A program made the position numbers and the translations under genes. A DNA stretch of 64,000 nucleotides from Nemertoderma westbladi (Eukaryota > Xenacoelomorpha > Nemertodermatida > Nemertodermatidae). The notes beneath the pieces were generated by a model. It was not told the DNA's origin, did no database searches, and worked only from the letters and a program-made list of their open reading frames with translations. Location: NCBI GenBank assembly GCA_032718475.1, contig JAUCBJ010009157.1, forward strand, positions 62,001-126,000. The letters run 5' to 3'. How positions within the stretch are numbered: position 1 is the first letter of the stretch; each line of letters opens with the position of its first letter. Shown here in pieces: positions 1 through 11,921 of this stretch.

Positions 1-2986
1 TCATACCTTTTGAGGAAAATTTTTCTAGAATAATTTTTATTTAATTACATTTATCGCGATTTCTTATTACTGGATGCACATGAATTGATGGAGTTATCAA
101 TTTATTAACTAAACACGATATCGCGCATCGCACCAGCGTGGTTTCGAAATTCCAAAACGAGGTCTTCACTAGTTGCAGGTCGATTTTGTTCTAGAATTGA
201 GCAACTAATAATAGATCGAATTTATTAATAATTATTGTATGAAATATGATTGTATTTTTACATAATTATTAGTTCTATACTAATTCTCGTTGTCTCTTTT
301 ATTTAAAATAAAAAGTCGGTTCCTTATCGGGCCGCTAGGCCCGTCACTAGTTAGGAACCGAGAGGTTCATTACTGTAAGAATTGTTGGCTGATTGAGCTG
401 CTGGCTGGCTGGTTAATCTATAGCCAAAACTACTCTAACGATTTTGATGAAATTTTCACAGCGGCTGGATACCGCGATTCTAAGGTCCCTGGTATGTTCC
501 GCTATTTCGTCCATGAGCCGTGGGCTCGAAAAATAGACATAAACGAAAAAACGCCATAGGCGCAATGGTAAAATAACACCAATAACAGCTGGTGTCGTGA
601 TGAAAAATGGCTTATGTAATGGATTTCTACACAAGGCTTAGTATAAATCGATGAGGTTGCCAAGATTATTGTACTTAGTACACCCATACTGTTTGTTTAG
701 GCCCTAGGACACTCTGTCAAAGCAAATATTAACTGGTTGGTTTAGTTTGAAATCTATTATTGCCTCAGCTGAATTACTCTTCCCAATGCGCACTCTATGG
801 GAATATCTCCCTCTGCTAATGTAAGCTGAATGACTTAAGTACACAGTGAGTTGGCTACATTAATGTCAACATTATTGCAAAATGTTTTATTGTTGGTTAC
901 TCTCTGTCAGTCTCCCCTTCAGAACATTGTATAGGGAATATACTTTAGTTTACTCTACTGTGCCATTCAGCTGAATGGATTTGAGCGATTGCCAAGTTAC
1001 AGAGTTGGATCATTCTCTGACCATAGGCAAAGACATCAAATCTTTTTAAAAAGATACTTTTTCCATGTTTTTTTTTCTGACCAAAAATTTCAAAAAAAAT
1101 TTTTCGTAGCCAGTACTGCCAATCGATTCGCCATCAAAAATAACGCAAAAAATTTTTTTTGCAAAATTTTAAATTACTGTAAATTTTTGGCGACTGGGGG
1201 GGGGTCAATTTTTTTCGATCCGCTATAACTCCGGAACGCTTTGTCCAAATTCGATGGGGTTTTCATTTTTCAACTTAATTCGATGTCCTCTTTCAGCCTA
1301 TCCATGTTTCGAAAGCCCAAACAGCGCCGTTCAAAAATTAATTTTTTCTAGTTCTAGAATTTTACAAATTTCAAAAAAGTTGCAGTATTTTATTAACGCC
1401 TTTACGGAATTCGATAGCGTTTTCGATTTTTATATTAAACGCAATATCCTGAATCTCACTAGCCTAGTTTCGCGTCACCAATGCCAAGACTTCATACTTT
1501 TTGAGGAAAATTTTTCTAGAATAATTTTTATTTAATTACATTTATCGCGATTTCTTATTACTGGTTGCACATGAATTGATGGAGTTTTCAATTTATTAAC
1601 TAAACACGATATCGCGCATCGCACCAGCGTGGTTTCGAAATTCCAAAACGAGGTCTTCACTAGTTGCAGGTCGATTTTGTTCTAGAATTGAGCAACTAAT
1701 AATAGATCGAATTTATTAATAATTATTGTATGAAATATGATTGTATTTTTGCATAATTATTAGTTCTATACTAATTCTCGTTGTCTCTTTTATTTAAAAT
1801 AAAAAGTCGGTTCCTTATCGGGCCGCTAGGCCCGTCACTAGTTAGGAACCGAGAGGTTCATTACTGTAAGAATTGTTGGCTGATTGATTGATTGACTGGC
1901 TGGCTGGTTAATCTATAGCCAAAACTACTCTAACGATTTTGATGAAATTTTCACAGCGGCTGGATACCGCGATTCTAAGGTCCCTTGTATGTTCCGCTAT
2001 TTCGTCCATGAGCCGTGGGCTCGAAAAATAGACATAAACGAAAAAACGCCATAGGCGCAATGGTAAAATAACACCAATAACAGCTGGTGTCGTGATGAAA
2101 AATGGCTTATGTAATGGATTTCTACACAAGGCTTAGTATAAATCGATGAGGTTGCCAAGATTATTGTACTTAGTACACCCATACTGTTTGTTTAGGCCCT
2201 AGGACACTCTGTCAAAGCAAATATTAACTGGTTGGTTTAGTTAGAAATCTATTATCGCCTCAGCTGAATTACTCTTCCCAATGCATTCTATGAGAATATC
2301 TCACTCTGCTAATGTAAGCTGAATGACTTTAAGTACAGTGTGTTGGCTACATTAATGCCAACATTATTGCAAAATGTTTTATTGTTGGATTACTCTCTGT
2401 CAGTCTCCCCTTCAGAACATTGTATAGGGAATTTACTTTAGTTTACTCTACTGTGCCATTCAGCTGAATGGATTTGAGCGATTGCCAAGTTACAGAGTTG
2501 GATCATTCTCTGACCATAGGCAAAGACATCAAATCTTTTTAAAAATATACTTTTTCCATGTTTTTTTTTCTGACCAAAAATTTCAAAAAAAAATTTTTCG
2601 TAGCCAGTACTGCCAATCGATTCGCCATCAAAAATAACGCAAAAAATTTTTTTTGCAAAATTTTAAATTACTGTAAATTTTTGGCGACTGGGGGGGGGTC
2701 AATTTTTTTCGATCCGCTATAACTCCGGAACGCTTTGTCCAAATTCGATGGGGTTTTTATTTTTCAACTTAATTCGATGTCCTCTTTCAGTCTATCCATG
2801 TTTCGAAACCCCAAACAGCGCCGTTCAAAATTTAATTTTTTCTAGTTCTAGAATTTTACAAATTTCAAAAAAGTTGCAGTATTTTATTAACGCCTTTACG
2901 GAATTCGATAGCGTTTTCGATTTTTATATTAAACGCAATATCCTGAATCTCACTAGCCTAGTTTCGCGTCACCAACGCCAAGACTT
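1..2986. repeat. Tandem ~1.49-kb satellite-like units 1 and 2
   Basis: Two head-to-tail copies of a ~1,494-bp unit; the boundary is the near-identical TCATAC(C/T)TTTTGAGG text at 1, 1492 and 2987. Each unit carries a hairpin segment (CGGGCCGCTAGGCCCG core, near 325 and 1820), a GATGAAATTTTCACAGCGG block and an A/T-homopolymer block with a G run before TCAATTTTTTTCGATCC. The copies differ by scattered substitutions and small indels. Short open frames recur in each unit, but none has a recognisable domain and most lack an ATG, so I call no gene here. It is either a long-period satellite or a tandemly amplified non-autonomous element. Confidence 0.9.
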
Positions 2987-3265
2987 CATACTTTTTGAGG
3001 AAAATTTTTCTAGAATAATTTTTTTTAATTACATTTATCGCGATTTCTTATTACTGGTTTCACATGAATTGATGGAGTTTTCAATTGATTAACTAAACAC
3101 GATATCGCGCATCGCACCAGCGTGGTTTCGAAATTCCAAAACGAGGTCTTCACTAGTTGCAGGTCGATTTTGTTCTAGAATTGAGCAACTAATAATAGAT
3201 CGAATTTATTAATAATTATTGTATGAAATATGATTGTATTTTTACATAATTATTAGTTCTATACT
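2987..3265. repeat. Partial third copy of the ~1.49-kb unit
   Basis: It matches 1-280 and 1492-1775, then breaks off after TTAGTTCTATACT, where the first CTTCGAGCAGC array begins. The missing remainder of the unit resumes at 4435 with CTCGTTGTCTC, so the compound array lies at one fixed point of the unit. Confidence 0.85.
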
Positions 3266-3560
3266 CGCCCTTCGAGCAGCAAGTGAGTTAATCAAATATT
3301 AGACACAATGTTTGACTTTGTCCCTTCGAGCAGCACGTGAGTTTGGCTTTGACCCATCGAGCAGCACGTGAGTTACATCAAATAATAGACACACTGTTTG
3401 ACTTTGTCCCTTCGAGCAGCACGTGAGTTTTGCTTTGACCCTTGATATATGATGTTGCGTCCTTCGAGCAGCACGTGAGTTACATCAAATAATAGACACA
3501 CTGTTTGACTTCGTCCCTTCGAGCAGCACGTGGGTTTGGCTTTGACCCTTCCAGCAGCGT
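3266..3560 (+). repeat. CTTCGAGCAGCACGTGAG tandem array 1
   Basis: Six or seven copies of a CTTCGAGCAGCACGTGAG motif (near 3269, 3324, 3355, 3412, 3464, 3517; a degraded one near 3548) are separated by two alternating spacers, one with TCAAATAATAGACACACTG and one with TTTGCTTTGACCC. The motif contains a perfect CACGTG palindrome. A second array with the same layout starts at 5349. Confidence 0.85.
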
Positions 3561-4434
3561 GTGTCAATCGAGCCGAATCATACCGATCGAGCCGAATAGA
3601 ACCAATCGAGGCGATCAAGCCGAGACGAGCCAATCGAGCCGAGTTAGCCGAATGGAACCGAGTTGAGCCCAATCAAGCCGAGCGATCCAAACTGAGCCGA
3701 GACAAGCCCAATCGAGTTGAGTCGAGCCCAATAGAGCCGAGTCGAACCCAATCAATCCTAGTCGAGCCCAATTGAGCCGGACCGAGCCAAGTCGAGCCCA
3801 ATCGAGCCATACTGTGCCAAGTTGAGCCAAATCAAGCCGAGTCAAGCCCAAATCAATCCAAACCGAGCCGAGTCGAGTGGATTGAGCCGAGTCGAGCTGA
3901 ACCGAGCCGAGTCAAACCCAATCGAGCCGATTGAGCCGAATCGAGCTGAGTCGACTCAGATCGAGCCGAGCCGAACCCAATCGAACCATGTCACGCCAAA
4001 TTGAGCCGGACTGAGTCGAGTCGAGACCAATCAAGCCGAGTCGAGCCGAGTCGAGCCGGACGGAGCCGAGTTGAGCCTAATCGAATCGAGTCGAGCCCAA
4101 TAGAGCCGAGTCGAGCCCAATCAAGCCTAGTCGCGCCCAATTGAGCCGGACCGAGCCCAGTCGAGCTAGACTGAGCCAAGTTGAGCCAAATCGAGCCGAA
4201 TCAAGACCAATCAAGCCCAATCGAGCTGAGTCGAGACCAATCGAGCCGAGTCGAGCCCAATTGAGCCAAGTCGAGCCAGACCGAACCGAGTCGAACCCAA
4301 TCAAGCCGATTGAGACGAATCGAGCTGAGTCGAGTCGAGCCCAATCAAGCTGAGTCGAGCCCAATCGAGCCAAACCGAGCCCATCAAGCCAAGTCGAACT
4401 GAATCGAGCCCAATCATGCCAGACCGAGCCGAGC
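3560..4434 (+). repeat. Diverged GAGCC(A/G)A/TCGA satellite
   Basis: About 870 bp of imperfect five-base repeats based on GAGCC with GAGTC, CAATC and AATCA variants. Translation gives SRAEP/RLGSA-type runs in several frames on both strands, which is a by-product of period five rather than coding. It is the aged counterpart of the pure (GAGCC)n tract at 5710-6225. Confidence 0.9.
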
Positions 4435-5348
4435 TCGTTGTCTCTTTTATTTGAAATAAAAAGTCGGTTCCTTATCGGGCCGCTAGGCCCGTCACTAGTT
4501 AGGAACCGAGAGGTTCATTACTGTAAGAATTGCTCGAGACTGGCTGGCTGACTGACTGACTGACTGACTGACTGACTGATCTACAGCCAAAACTACTCTA
4601 ACGATTTTGATGAAATTTTCACAGCGGCTAGATACCGCGATTCTAAGGTCCCTGGTATGTTCCGCTATTTTGTCCATGAGCCGTGGGCTCGAAAAATAGA
4701 CATAAACGAAAAAACGCCATAGGCGCAATGATAAAAACACCAGCTGGCACTCATGAAAAATGCATAGAGATGGCCTAGTAATGCTATTCTATAGGAATGG
4801 CCACCTAACAAGTAAATGCTTTCTCTGCCAAGTATTATCCTCACTCTACAACTCAGACAGTAAGCAAACAAAAGCTGTGGGATTCTAATGTATTACATCA
4901 TAAGCTGATTGCTCTCCCAATAGCCCTCACACACTCACTGAATCCAATGAAATCGAATATCTATTAGCTTAATGCGAATAGCTGGTAAGCTGAATGCCAT
5001 TTTAGTTATTGTGTACTGTTGATAGCAGAGTTGACTGCTATGTTGTATGTATTTAATTAAAATAATTTTCGTAGAGGGAAGTTAATTTGGGATTACTTTC
5101 TATCAGATGTAAGCAAAGCTGTTCAATGGGGTGGGTCATGGGACCCAAATATAGTACATTATGCATGGCAAACATTAATAAAATCATTCAGTCAACCTGG
5201 AGGGTATTTGCTTAGTTAACTCTACTGTGCGAAAAACGAATTTATAATGTTACCCATACTTCAGGTGAATGAATTTTTAGATATTTGTACTGCAGGCAAG
5301 GATTTCTGATATAATTAAAATACAAGACAGGGGCTTGTTTCGATATAT
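4435..5348. repeat. Hybrid partial copy of the ~1.49-kb unit
   Basis: It begins with the CTCGTTGTCTC hairpin segment and the GATGAAATTTTCACAGCGG block like the other units and includes a (GACT)n stretch near 4541-4578. From about 4740 it diverges into a variant (TTCTAATGTATTACATCATAAGC) that also occurs near 18400. No coding sequence is seen. Confidence 0.75.
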
Positions 5349-5700
5349 GTAGTCGCGCCCTTCTAGCAGCACGTGAGATAATCAAATAATAGACACGATG
5401 TTTGACTTTGTCCCTTCGAGCAGCACGTGAGTTTTGCTTTGACCCTTCGATATATGTATTTGCGCCCTTCGAGCAGCACGTGAATTACATCAAATAATAG
5501 ACACATTGTTTGACTTTGACCCTTCGAGCAGCACGTGAGTTTTGCTTTGACCCTTCGATATATGTATTTGCGCCCTTCGAGCAGCACGTGAATTACATCA
5601 AATAATAGACACATTGTTTGACTTTGACCCTTCGAGCAGCACGTGAGTTTTGCTTTGACCCTTTGATATATGTATTTGCGCCCTTTGAGCAGCACGGGGA
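5349..5700 (+). repeat. CTTCGAGCAGCACGTGAG tandem array 2, 108-bp period
   Basis: CCCTTCGAGCAGCACGTGAG recurs near 5412, 5520 and 5628, giving a 108-bp period. Each period has an intermediate half-motif followed by ATTACATCAAATAATAGACAC. It runs directly into the pure GAGCC tract, the same order as at 3266-4434. Confidence 0.88.
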
Positions 5701-5709
5701 GTCGACTCA

Positions 5710-6225
5710 GACCGAGCCGAGCCGAGCCGAGCCGAGCCGAGCCGAGCCGAGCCGAGCCGAGCCGAGCCGAGCCGAGCCGAGCCGAGCCGAGCCGAGCCGA
5801 GCCGAGCCGAGCCGAGCCGAGCCGAGCCGAGCCGAGCCGAGACGAGCTGAGCCGAGCCGAGCCGAGCCGAGCCGAGCCGAGCCGAGCCGAGCCGAGCCGA
5901 GCCGAGCCGAGCCGAGCCGAGCCGAGCCGAGCCGAGCCGAGCCGAGCCGAGCCGAGCCGAGCCGAGCCGAGACGAGCTGAGCCGAGCCGAGCCGAGCCGA
6001 GCCGAGCCGAGCCGAGCCGAGCCGAGCCGAGCCGAGCCGAGCCGAGCCGAGCCGAGCCGAGCCGAGCCGAGCCGAGCCGAGACGAGCTGAGCCGAGCCGA
6101 GCCGAGCCGAGCCGAGCCGAGCCGAGCCGAGCCGAGCCGAGCCGAGCCGAGCCGAGCCGAGCCGAGCCGAGCCGAGCCGAGCCGAGCCGAGCCGAGCCAA
6201 GCCGAGCCGAGCCGAGCCGAGCCGA
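5710..6225 (+). repeat. Pure (GAGCC)n pentanucleotide microsatellite
   Basis: About 515 bp of near-perfect GAGCC repeats. The same variant block GACGAGCTGA recurs at 5841, 5971 and 6081, so the tract was also copied in blocks of 110-130 bp. Long open frames on both strands (SRAEP, ARLGS repeats) come from the period and are not genes. Confidence 0.95.
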
Positions 6226-6275
6226 TCAAGCCAAGTCGAACTTAATCGTGCCCAATCGTGCAAGACCGAGCCGAG

Positions 6276-7813
6276 CTCGTTGTCTCTTTTATTTGAAATA
6301 AAAAGTCGGTTCCTTATCGGGCCGCTAGGCCCGTCACTAGTTAGGAACCGAGAGGTTCATTACTGTAAGAATTGCTCGAGACTGGCTGGCTGGCTGACTG
6401 ACTGACTAATCTCTAGCCAAAACTACTCTAACGATTTTGATGAAATTTTCACAGCGGCTTGATACCGCGATTCTAAGGTCTCAGGTATGTTCCGCTATTT
6501 CGTCAATGAGCCGTGGGCTCGAAAAATAGACATAAACGAAAAAACGCCATAGGCGCAATGGTAAAATAACACCAATGACAGCTGGTGTCGTGATGAAAAA
6601 TGGCTTATGTAATGCATTTCTACACAAGGCTTAGTATAAATCGATGAGGTTGCCAAGATTATTGTACTCAGTACACCCATACTGTTTGTTTAGGCCCTGT
6701 CAAAGCAAATATAAACTGGTTGGTTTAGTTTGAAATCTATTATTGCCTCAGCTGAATAACTCTTCCCAATGCATTCTAGTTGAGTATCCAAGTTTCTCCC
6801 TCTGCTAATGTAAGCTGAATGACGGTTTAGTACGCAGTAGTGTGTTGGCTACATTAATGCCAACATTATTGCAAAATGTTTTATTGTTGGATTACTCTCT
6901 GTCAGTCTCCCCTTCAGAACATTGTATAGGGAATTTACTTTAGTTTACTCTACTGTGCCATTCAGCTGAATGGATTTGAGCAATTGCCAAGTTACAGAGT
7001 TGGATCATTCTCTGACCATAGGCAAAGACATCAAATCTTTTTAAAAAGATACTTTTTCCATGTTTTTTTTTCTGACCAAAAATTTCAAAAAATTTTTTTC
7101 GTAGCCAGTACTGCCAATCGATTCGCCATCAAAAATAACGCAAAAATTTTTTTTTGCAAAATTTTAAATTACTGTAAATTTTTGGCGACTGGGGGGGGTC
7201 AATTTTTTTCGATCCGCTATAACTCCGGAACGCTTTGTCCAAATTCGATGGCGTTTTCATTTTTCAACTTAATTCGGTGTCCTCTTTCAGCCTATCCATG
7301 TTTCGAAACCCCAAACAGCGCCGTTCCAAAATTAATTTTTTCTAGTTCTAGAATTTTACAAATTTCAAAAAAGTTGCAGTATTTTATAAACGCCTTTACG
7401 GAATTCGATAGCGTTTTCGATTTTTATATTAAACGCAATATCCTGAATCTCACTAGCCTAGTTTCGCGTCACCAATGCCAAGACTTCTTACTTTTTGAGG
7501 AAAATTTTTCTAGAATAATTTTTATTTATTTACATTATAGCGATTTCTTATTACTGGTTGCACATGAATTGATGGAGTTTTCAATTTATTAACTAAACAC
7601 GGTATCGCGCATCGCACCAGCGTCTTCACTAGTTGCAGGTCGATTTTGTTCTAGAATTGAGCAACTAATAATAGATCGAATTTATTAATAATTATTGTAT
7701 GAAATATGATTGTATTTTTACATACTTATTAGTTCTATACTAATTATTGTTGTCTCTTTTATTTAAAATAAAAAGTCGGTTCCTTATCGGGCCGCTAGGC
7801 CCGTCACTAGTTC
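6276..7813. repeat. Fifth copy of the ~1.49-kb unit
   Basis: It starts at CTCGTTGTCTCTTTT, follows unit 1 from position 285 through its end, and closes with the start of another unit (hairpin segment at 7757-7812). It stops at TCACTAGTT, where similarity to the array ends and the flank of the LINE begins. Confidence 0.88.
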
Positions 7814-8480
7814 ACTGTAAGTTGTGACTTATACAGCCTTCTAACGTCCCATGAATGCATACAGTCAGTATTTCAGGAGTGCGTATTGTTATTTATTTTA
7901 TTTATCAGCTGGGCTAACGCCCCCAGCGGCTATATTTGTTAAGATTGTTAAATAATATTACGCAATAAAATTAGATACTCAGCTGTATCTAAGTACGAAT
8001 CAATAAGATATTTAATTCTACATAGTACACATTGTCAAGACCAGGTATAATATATGTCACACTCATAATTTATATAAACATTATAGGGCTAGTCGAATAT
8101 ATAGTAGTTAATTAAATAAAATGGTGTAGCGAGCCATATTATCCTTGCAATAAAATTTACAGGTAAAATTCATAAACAATAGTATTTTAGTCAGAGCAGG
8201 CTCAGCTTGCAGCCTATGATACCGCATCATCGTTCAATATCATTAAAATTGCCAAGAAAAGGCATAATTAAAATAAGCGATCTAGCACCAAAGAAAGTTA
8301 TTTTTATTAAAGTAAGTAAATAGTTAATACTAAAATAGGTTTATCTATAAAAAATAGTTATATAGAACATGATTAACTATGGCTACAGTGCACAATAAAC
8401 TCAGATTCAGCCAAAAGATGAAGAAAAATCAGCACATCAGCGATATAGGTCCATGAACCAGTATGAACACTGAACAGCCA

Positions 8481-11400
8481 CTAGGCAGCGGCATCAATTC
8501 CAAAGAAATTCAGCAGCACCGCGTGGCGTGCCTGGTGGGTACCTGCCATTGCGTTTAGTACGCTTTGTGAGAAAAATAATCTATACGAGTTTTTTACTGA
8601 CATTTCATTAGTCGACACTTCATGTACCTTCTTTTTAAAAATTTTCATTTTGTACCTAGATACGGATAGGTTGACTAAGTTTGGCAGGTTGTGCAGCCAG
8701 GCCGCTGCGGAATATTGTTCGAAAATATTAATGTTACATTGCCCAGATACGTGATTGCCCAATAGAAAGTTAAATAAGTATAGTAATTTCTTATTGTTGC
8801 AGTTAAACGCATTATATAAAGTTGTAGCCATTTGTAAATGTATCATTGTATCGGGATCAAGAGAATTAACCAGTTTCACTAAGACAGGATCAGGTACATA
8901 GTTCGAAACCCGGATGATTCTGCGTACAGCCTTCCGGATTTGCAGAGAGACAAACTGTGATGACAGTCGCGTCAGTGACTCACACCCATATAGTATGGAA
9001 GGAGTACAGATACTATTCCAAACTTTTGATACGACGTGGAGCGGTACATTATCAATGCAGAACCCCCTTGCTTCCATTCTTATGGAATTTATTATAGTTT
9101 TCTTCTGGAAGTGTACCGTCAAGTTAGCGTTCGTTGGTGGTAGAGGAAGTCCAAGGTAGGTACACTTGGTATTAGAAATGAAGGTCACATCTTGTTCGGC
9201 AATATATATACTATTGTCCTCCTCGGAGGTGCCGTTTTCATTAATTACCAAGTAGTGCGTTTTCTTTATATTGAGGACTAGGTTATGTTCCTTGAAAAAA
9301 TTATAACACATTGCCGCCATCTTCACGAGGTCCGATTTAAGGTTTGCCATTAAAATTATATCGTCCCCATAGCTGATTATGCTAAAGGAGTGTTTACCAA
9401 TATGAGCACCACATTTTGAGCCAATTATGTCTGAAAATAGTTGAGTGAGGTATACATTGAATAGGAAAGGTGATATAATACCTCCTTGGCGGACGCCTTG
9501 CTGTATATCGATAGCACCGTTGTAATGAATCCCCCCAATGCGGAGGAAAGCTTTGCAGCTGCCATAATAAGACATAAGTAGATTAATTAGGTTTGGTTCC
9601 ACATTCGCATCCTTTAATATTTTAGATAACTTACTGTGATCCACAGTATCAAATGCATTACTCAGGTCTAGTGATAGGATATGCATTGTCGAATGGTTTT
9701 TGTTGAAGTATTGCATTATGTTTATGACTGCTAAGTAAGTTATTTCTGTGCTTAATTTTTCTTTGAACCCCATTTGGAGGTCATCTGTCTTTAATTTAGG
9801 CAATAGTTCTTTTAGTACCACCAGTTCCCACAGTTTTGCTATAATGGAAATTATAGTTACTCCCCTGTAGTTTTTAGCGACTGATTTGTCCAGCGTTTTC
9901 CCTTTGTGTATTGGAATAAGTAACGCCAGCCCTAGGTCGTCTGGGCAGATTCCAGTAACTCTCATGGTGTTGAAGATGAAGGCTATAGCCTGAAGTAAAG
10001 GTTCGCACAGTCCATAATACAAGTGTTCCGCCTTCATGTTCTTTAGATCCGGAGCCTTCTGTCTGTGTAGAGACTTTATGGCATCTTCGATACTACAGGA
10101 ATCTAGTAGGGGGGCGTTTACATCTATTGTCAAGATTGGTTCGTACTCTTCATCATATCGATCCTTAGTATTTCCTGGTGAGTTTGTAGATGTTGACTTG
10201 AAATGCTGGCTGTAATGATCAACCAATCTTGTCGCCGTGGCGTTAGTTACCTCAGATTGGTTACATCTTTGTTTCACCGATCTCCAAAAACGCTTGTCAT
10301 TACCTCGACATTGGTCCGCTAAATTTGAAATATGTTGGAGGTATTTGCTTCTGTCTATTTTGGATAGTGCATCATTATATGCATGGCTCGCCAGTTTATA
10401 TTCCATGAAATGCTTATTGCTGGGATTGTGTATTTCGCCATTGGATATCCATGCTAATCTTGCCTTATCATAGACATCTTTTAGGTATCCTGTAGTAGAT
10501 GGTGTAGTGGTAGTATCTTTTTTCAGGGTTTGGGAATGATTTCTTTGTTTTTTAGAGCATTTGTTGTTGTATGTCATTGGGATATGCCTTTTCGCCGCCT
10601 GGAGGATACACTTTGAGGTGATTTCAAGGATACCAGTAGCTTCCTTGGGATCAGTTGAAAATTTTCCATTTGATATATTGGATTCGCTGAGGACTTTGTC
10701 AATCTCGCTACGGTATTTGTTTCGTTGCTCTGAGGTGGCTTTGTCAAAGTGGAAGATCGGTAACTTGCTCCTTTTTGTAGGAATGATAGGTAAGCTACAA
10801 GGTAACCTATTAAAGTGAAATCCTATTGAAACGGGGACATGGTCTGACAGATTACACGGTTCTTCTTCAAATACCATGCAAGAGCTTGTCTGATCAATAA
10901 GGTCCTGAGTTACTAGGCAGTGATCAATGTAAGAAGAATTTATTTCTTCCCTGATTCTATTTTTCATACGATATGTCTTGAGTGGTCCAGTTGCAGATTC
11001 ATCTAGGTCTGATATATGCATTTTGAGTTGGTCCGTAATATTTTCATTAAAAATTTTGCCAAAGTGAGTCAGTTTGGTTTGCCTACTTTTGTTTTTGGAT
11101 CCTAGGCTACCATTGATATCGCCCGCAACTAATACCTTTGATCCCGAGGCAATGAGTTCCTGTATTAGTACCAATAATTTTCCACAGGTATAGGAGTACT
11201 TTGAAGAGTCATCGTATCTGTTGCAGTTTGCTGGCATGTACAGCCCTACTATGCCCATATCCCCAATATAGGGGTGATTCTTTATGTGAAGTGCCATGAT
11301 CCTATCTGACTTTGTCTCAATTTCGTTGCAGTAAGGAAGTAAATCCTTATGGATAAATATTATCATTCCACCTTCTCCTCGCCTCTTATTGCCATTTGTT

Positions 11401-11921
11401 AGCATATTATGAGATGTTGAATATATGCAATCATAGTTAGTGTGAGGTTTGGAATCCTTTAGATAAAATTCGGCTTCTCTGGGGCCTAACCAGGACTCTT
11501 GAAGAATAAGTACGTGAGGGGAGTTTTCATCAATAATCTTGTTTATATAGAGTTTATTATGTAGATACCCCCTACAGTTTAGTGTTATTACATCCAGTTG
11601 TTGTTCTTTGGAAGGTATTGTGTTACTTCTCCCCTTAATCAGTTCTTGTTGTTTCAATATTGGTGATTGTTGAGGACCTGTGTATAGTTGTTTGTATTTT
11701 ATATTCTTAAAAATAGTTTGAAGCGTAAGAGCGTGGGTGATGCCATTGGTTTGGGGAAGCCCCTCTATGGGAATAGCCTTGATGTCTTTCCAGATTAGTA
11801 TTATCTTGATTTCTGTCCCAATGGTTTTGGCGTGTCTCCCATCTGTTGGCTTGATTTTGGTTGTAATGGTTATTGCTATTGATTGTTCTACCAGTAGGCC
11901 TGTATTCTCTAGGTCTATCAC
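8481..11921 (-). CDS. LINE ORF2: EEP endonuclease and reverse transcriptase
   Basis: This ORF nicks target DNA and copies the element RNA by target-primed reverse transcription. Residues are counted from the GTG at 11921. The endonuclease spans about 108-370, with LNCRG (Asn115), QESW (Glu142), AGDIN (Asp268, Asn270), YIDH and the terminal SDH (359-361). Reverse transcriptase covers about 620-930, with LDLSNAFD (motif A, Asp752), GVRQGGIISP (motif B, 809-818) and YGDD (motif C, 851-854). The C-terminal 200 residues are unrecognised. The frame is open from about 11951 but has no ATG before residue 176, inside the nuclease, so translation probably depends on ORF1 (frameshift or reinitiation) or a non-AUG start. 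It overlaps ORF1 by about 245 bp in the +1 frame. Confidence 0.93.
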   Translation of the reverse strand: MIDLENTGLLVEQSIAITITTKIKPTDGRHAKTIGTEIKIILIWKDIKAIPIEGLPQTNGITHALTLQTIFKNIKYKQLYTGPQQSPILKQQELIKGRSNTIPSKEQQLDVITLNCRGYLHNKLYINKIIDENSPHVLILQESWLGPREAEFYLKDSKPHTNYDCIYSTSHNMLTNGNKRRGEGGMIIFIHKDLLPYCNEIETKSDRIMALHIKNHPYIGDMGIVGLYMPANCNRYDDSSKYSYTCGKLLVLIQELIASGSKVLVAGDINGSLGSKNKSRQTKLTHFGKIFNENITDQLKMHISDLDESATGPLKTYRMKNRIREEINSSYIDHCLVTQDLIDQTSSCMVFEEEPCNLSDHVPVSIGFHFNRLPCSLPIIPTKRSKLPIFHFDKATSEQRNKYRSEIDKVLSESNISNGKFSTDPKEATGILEITSKCILQAAKRHIPMTYNNKCSKKQRNHSQTLKKDTTTTPSTTGYLKDVYDKARLAWISNGEIHNPSNKHFMEYKLASHAYNDALSKIDRSKYLQHISNLADQCRGNDKRFWRSVKQRCNQSEVTNATATRLVDHYSQHFKSTSTNSPGNTKDRYDEEYEPILTIDVNAPLLDSCSIEDAIKSLHRQKAPDLKNMKAEHLYYGLCEPLLQAIAFIFNTMRVTGICPDDLGLALLIPIHKGKTLDKSVAKNYRGVTIISIIAKLWELVVLKELLPKLKTDDLQMGFKEKLSTEITYLAVINIMQYFNKNHSTMHILSLDLSNAFDTVDHSKLSKILKDANVEPNLINLLMSYYGSCKAFLRIGGIHYNGAIDIQQGVRQGGIISPFLFNVYLTQLFSDIIGSKCGAHIGKHSFSIISYGDDIILMANLKSDLVKMAAMCYNFFKEHNLVLNIKKTHYLVINENGTSEEDNSIYIAEQDVTFISNTKCTYLGLPLPPTNANLTVHFQKKTIINSIRMEARGFCIDNVPLHVVSKVWNSICTPSILYGCESLTRLSSQFVSLQIRKAVRRIIRVSNYVPDPVLVKLVNSLDPDTMIHLQMATTLYNAFNCNNKKLLYLFNFLLGNHVSGQCNINIFEQYSAAAWLHNLPNLVNLSVSRYKMKIFKKKVHEVSTNEMSVKNSYRLFFSQSVLNAMAGTHQARHAVLLNFFGIDAAA

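Noticed and set aside
5618-6263. Long ORFs of SRAEP / ARLGS repeats on both strands
   Set aside because: They follow from period-5 GAGCC repeats; no start context or domain.
290-7592. Short ORFs repeated in the 1.49-kb units
   Set aside because: Most lack an ATG, have no domain, and change frame between copies.
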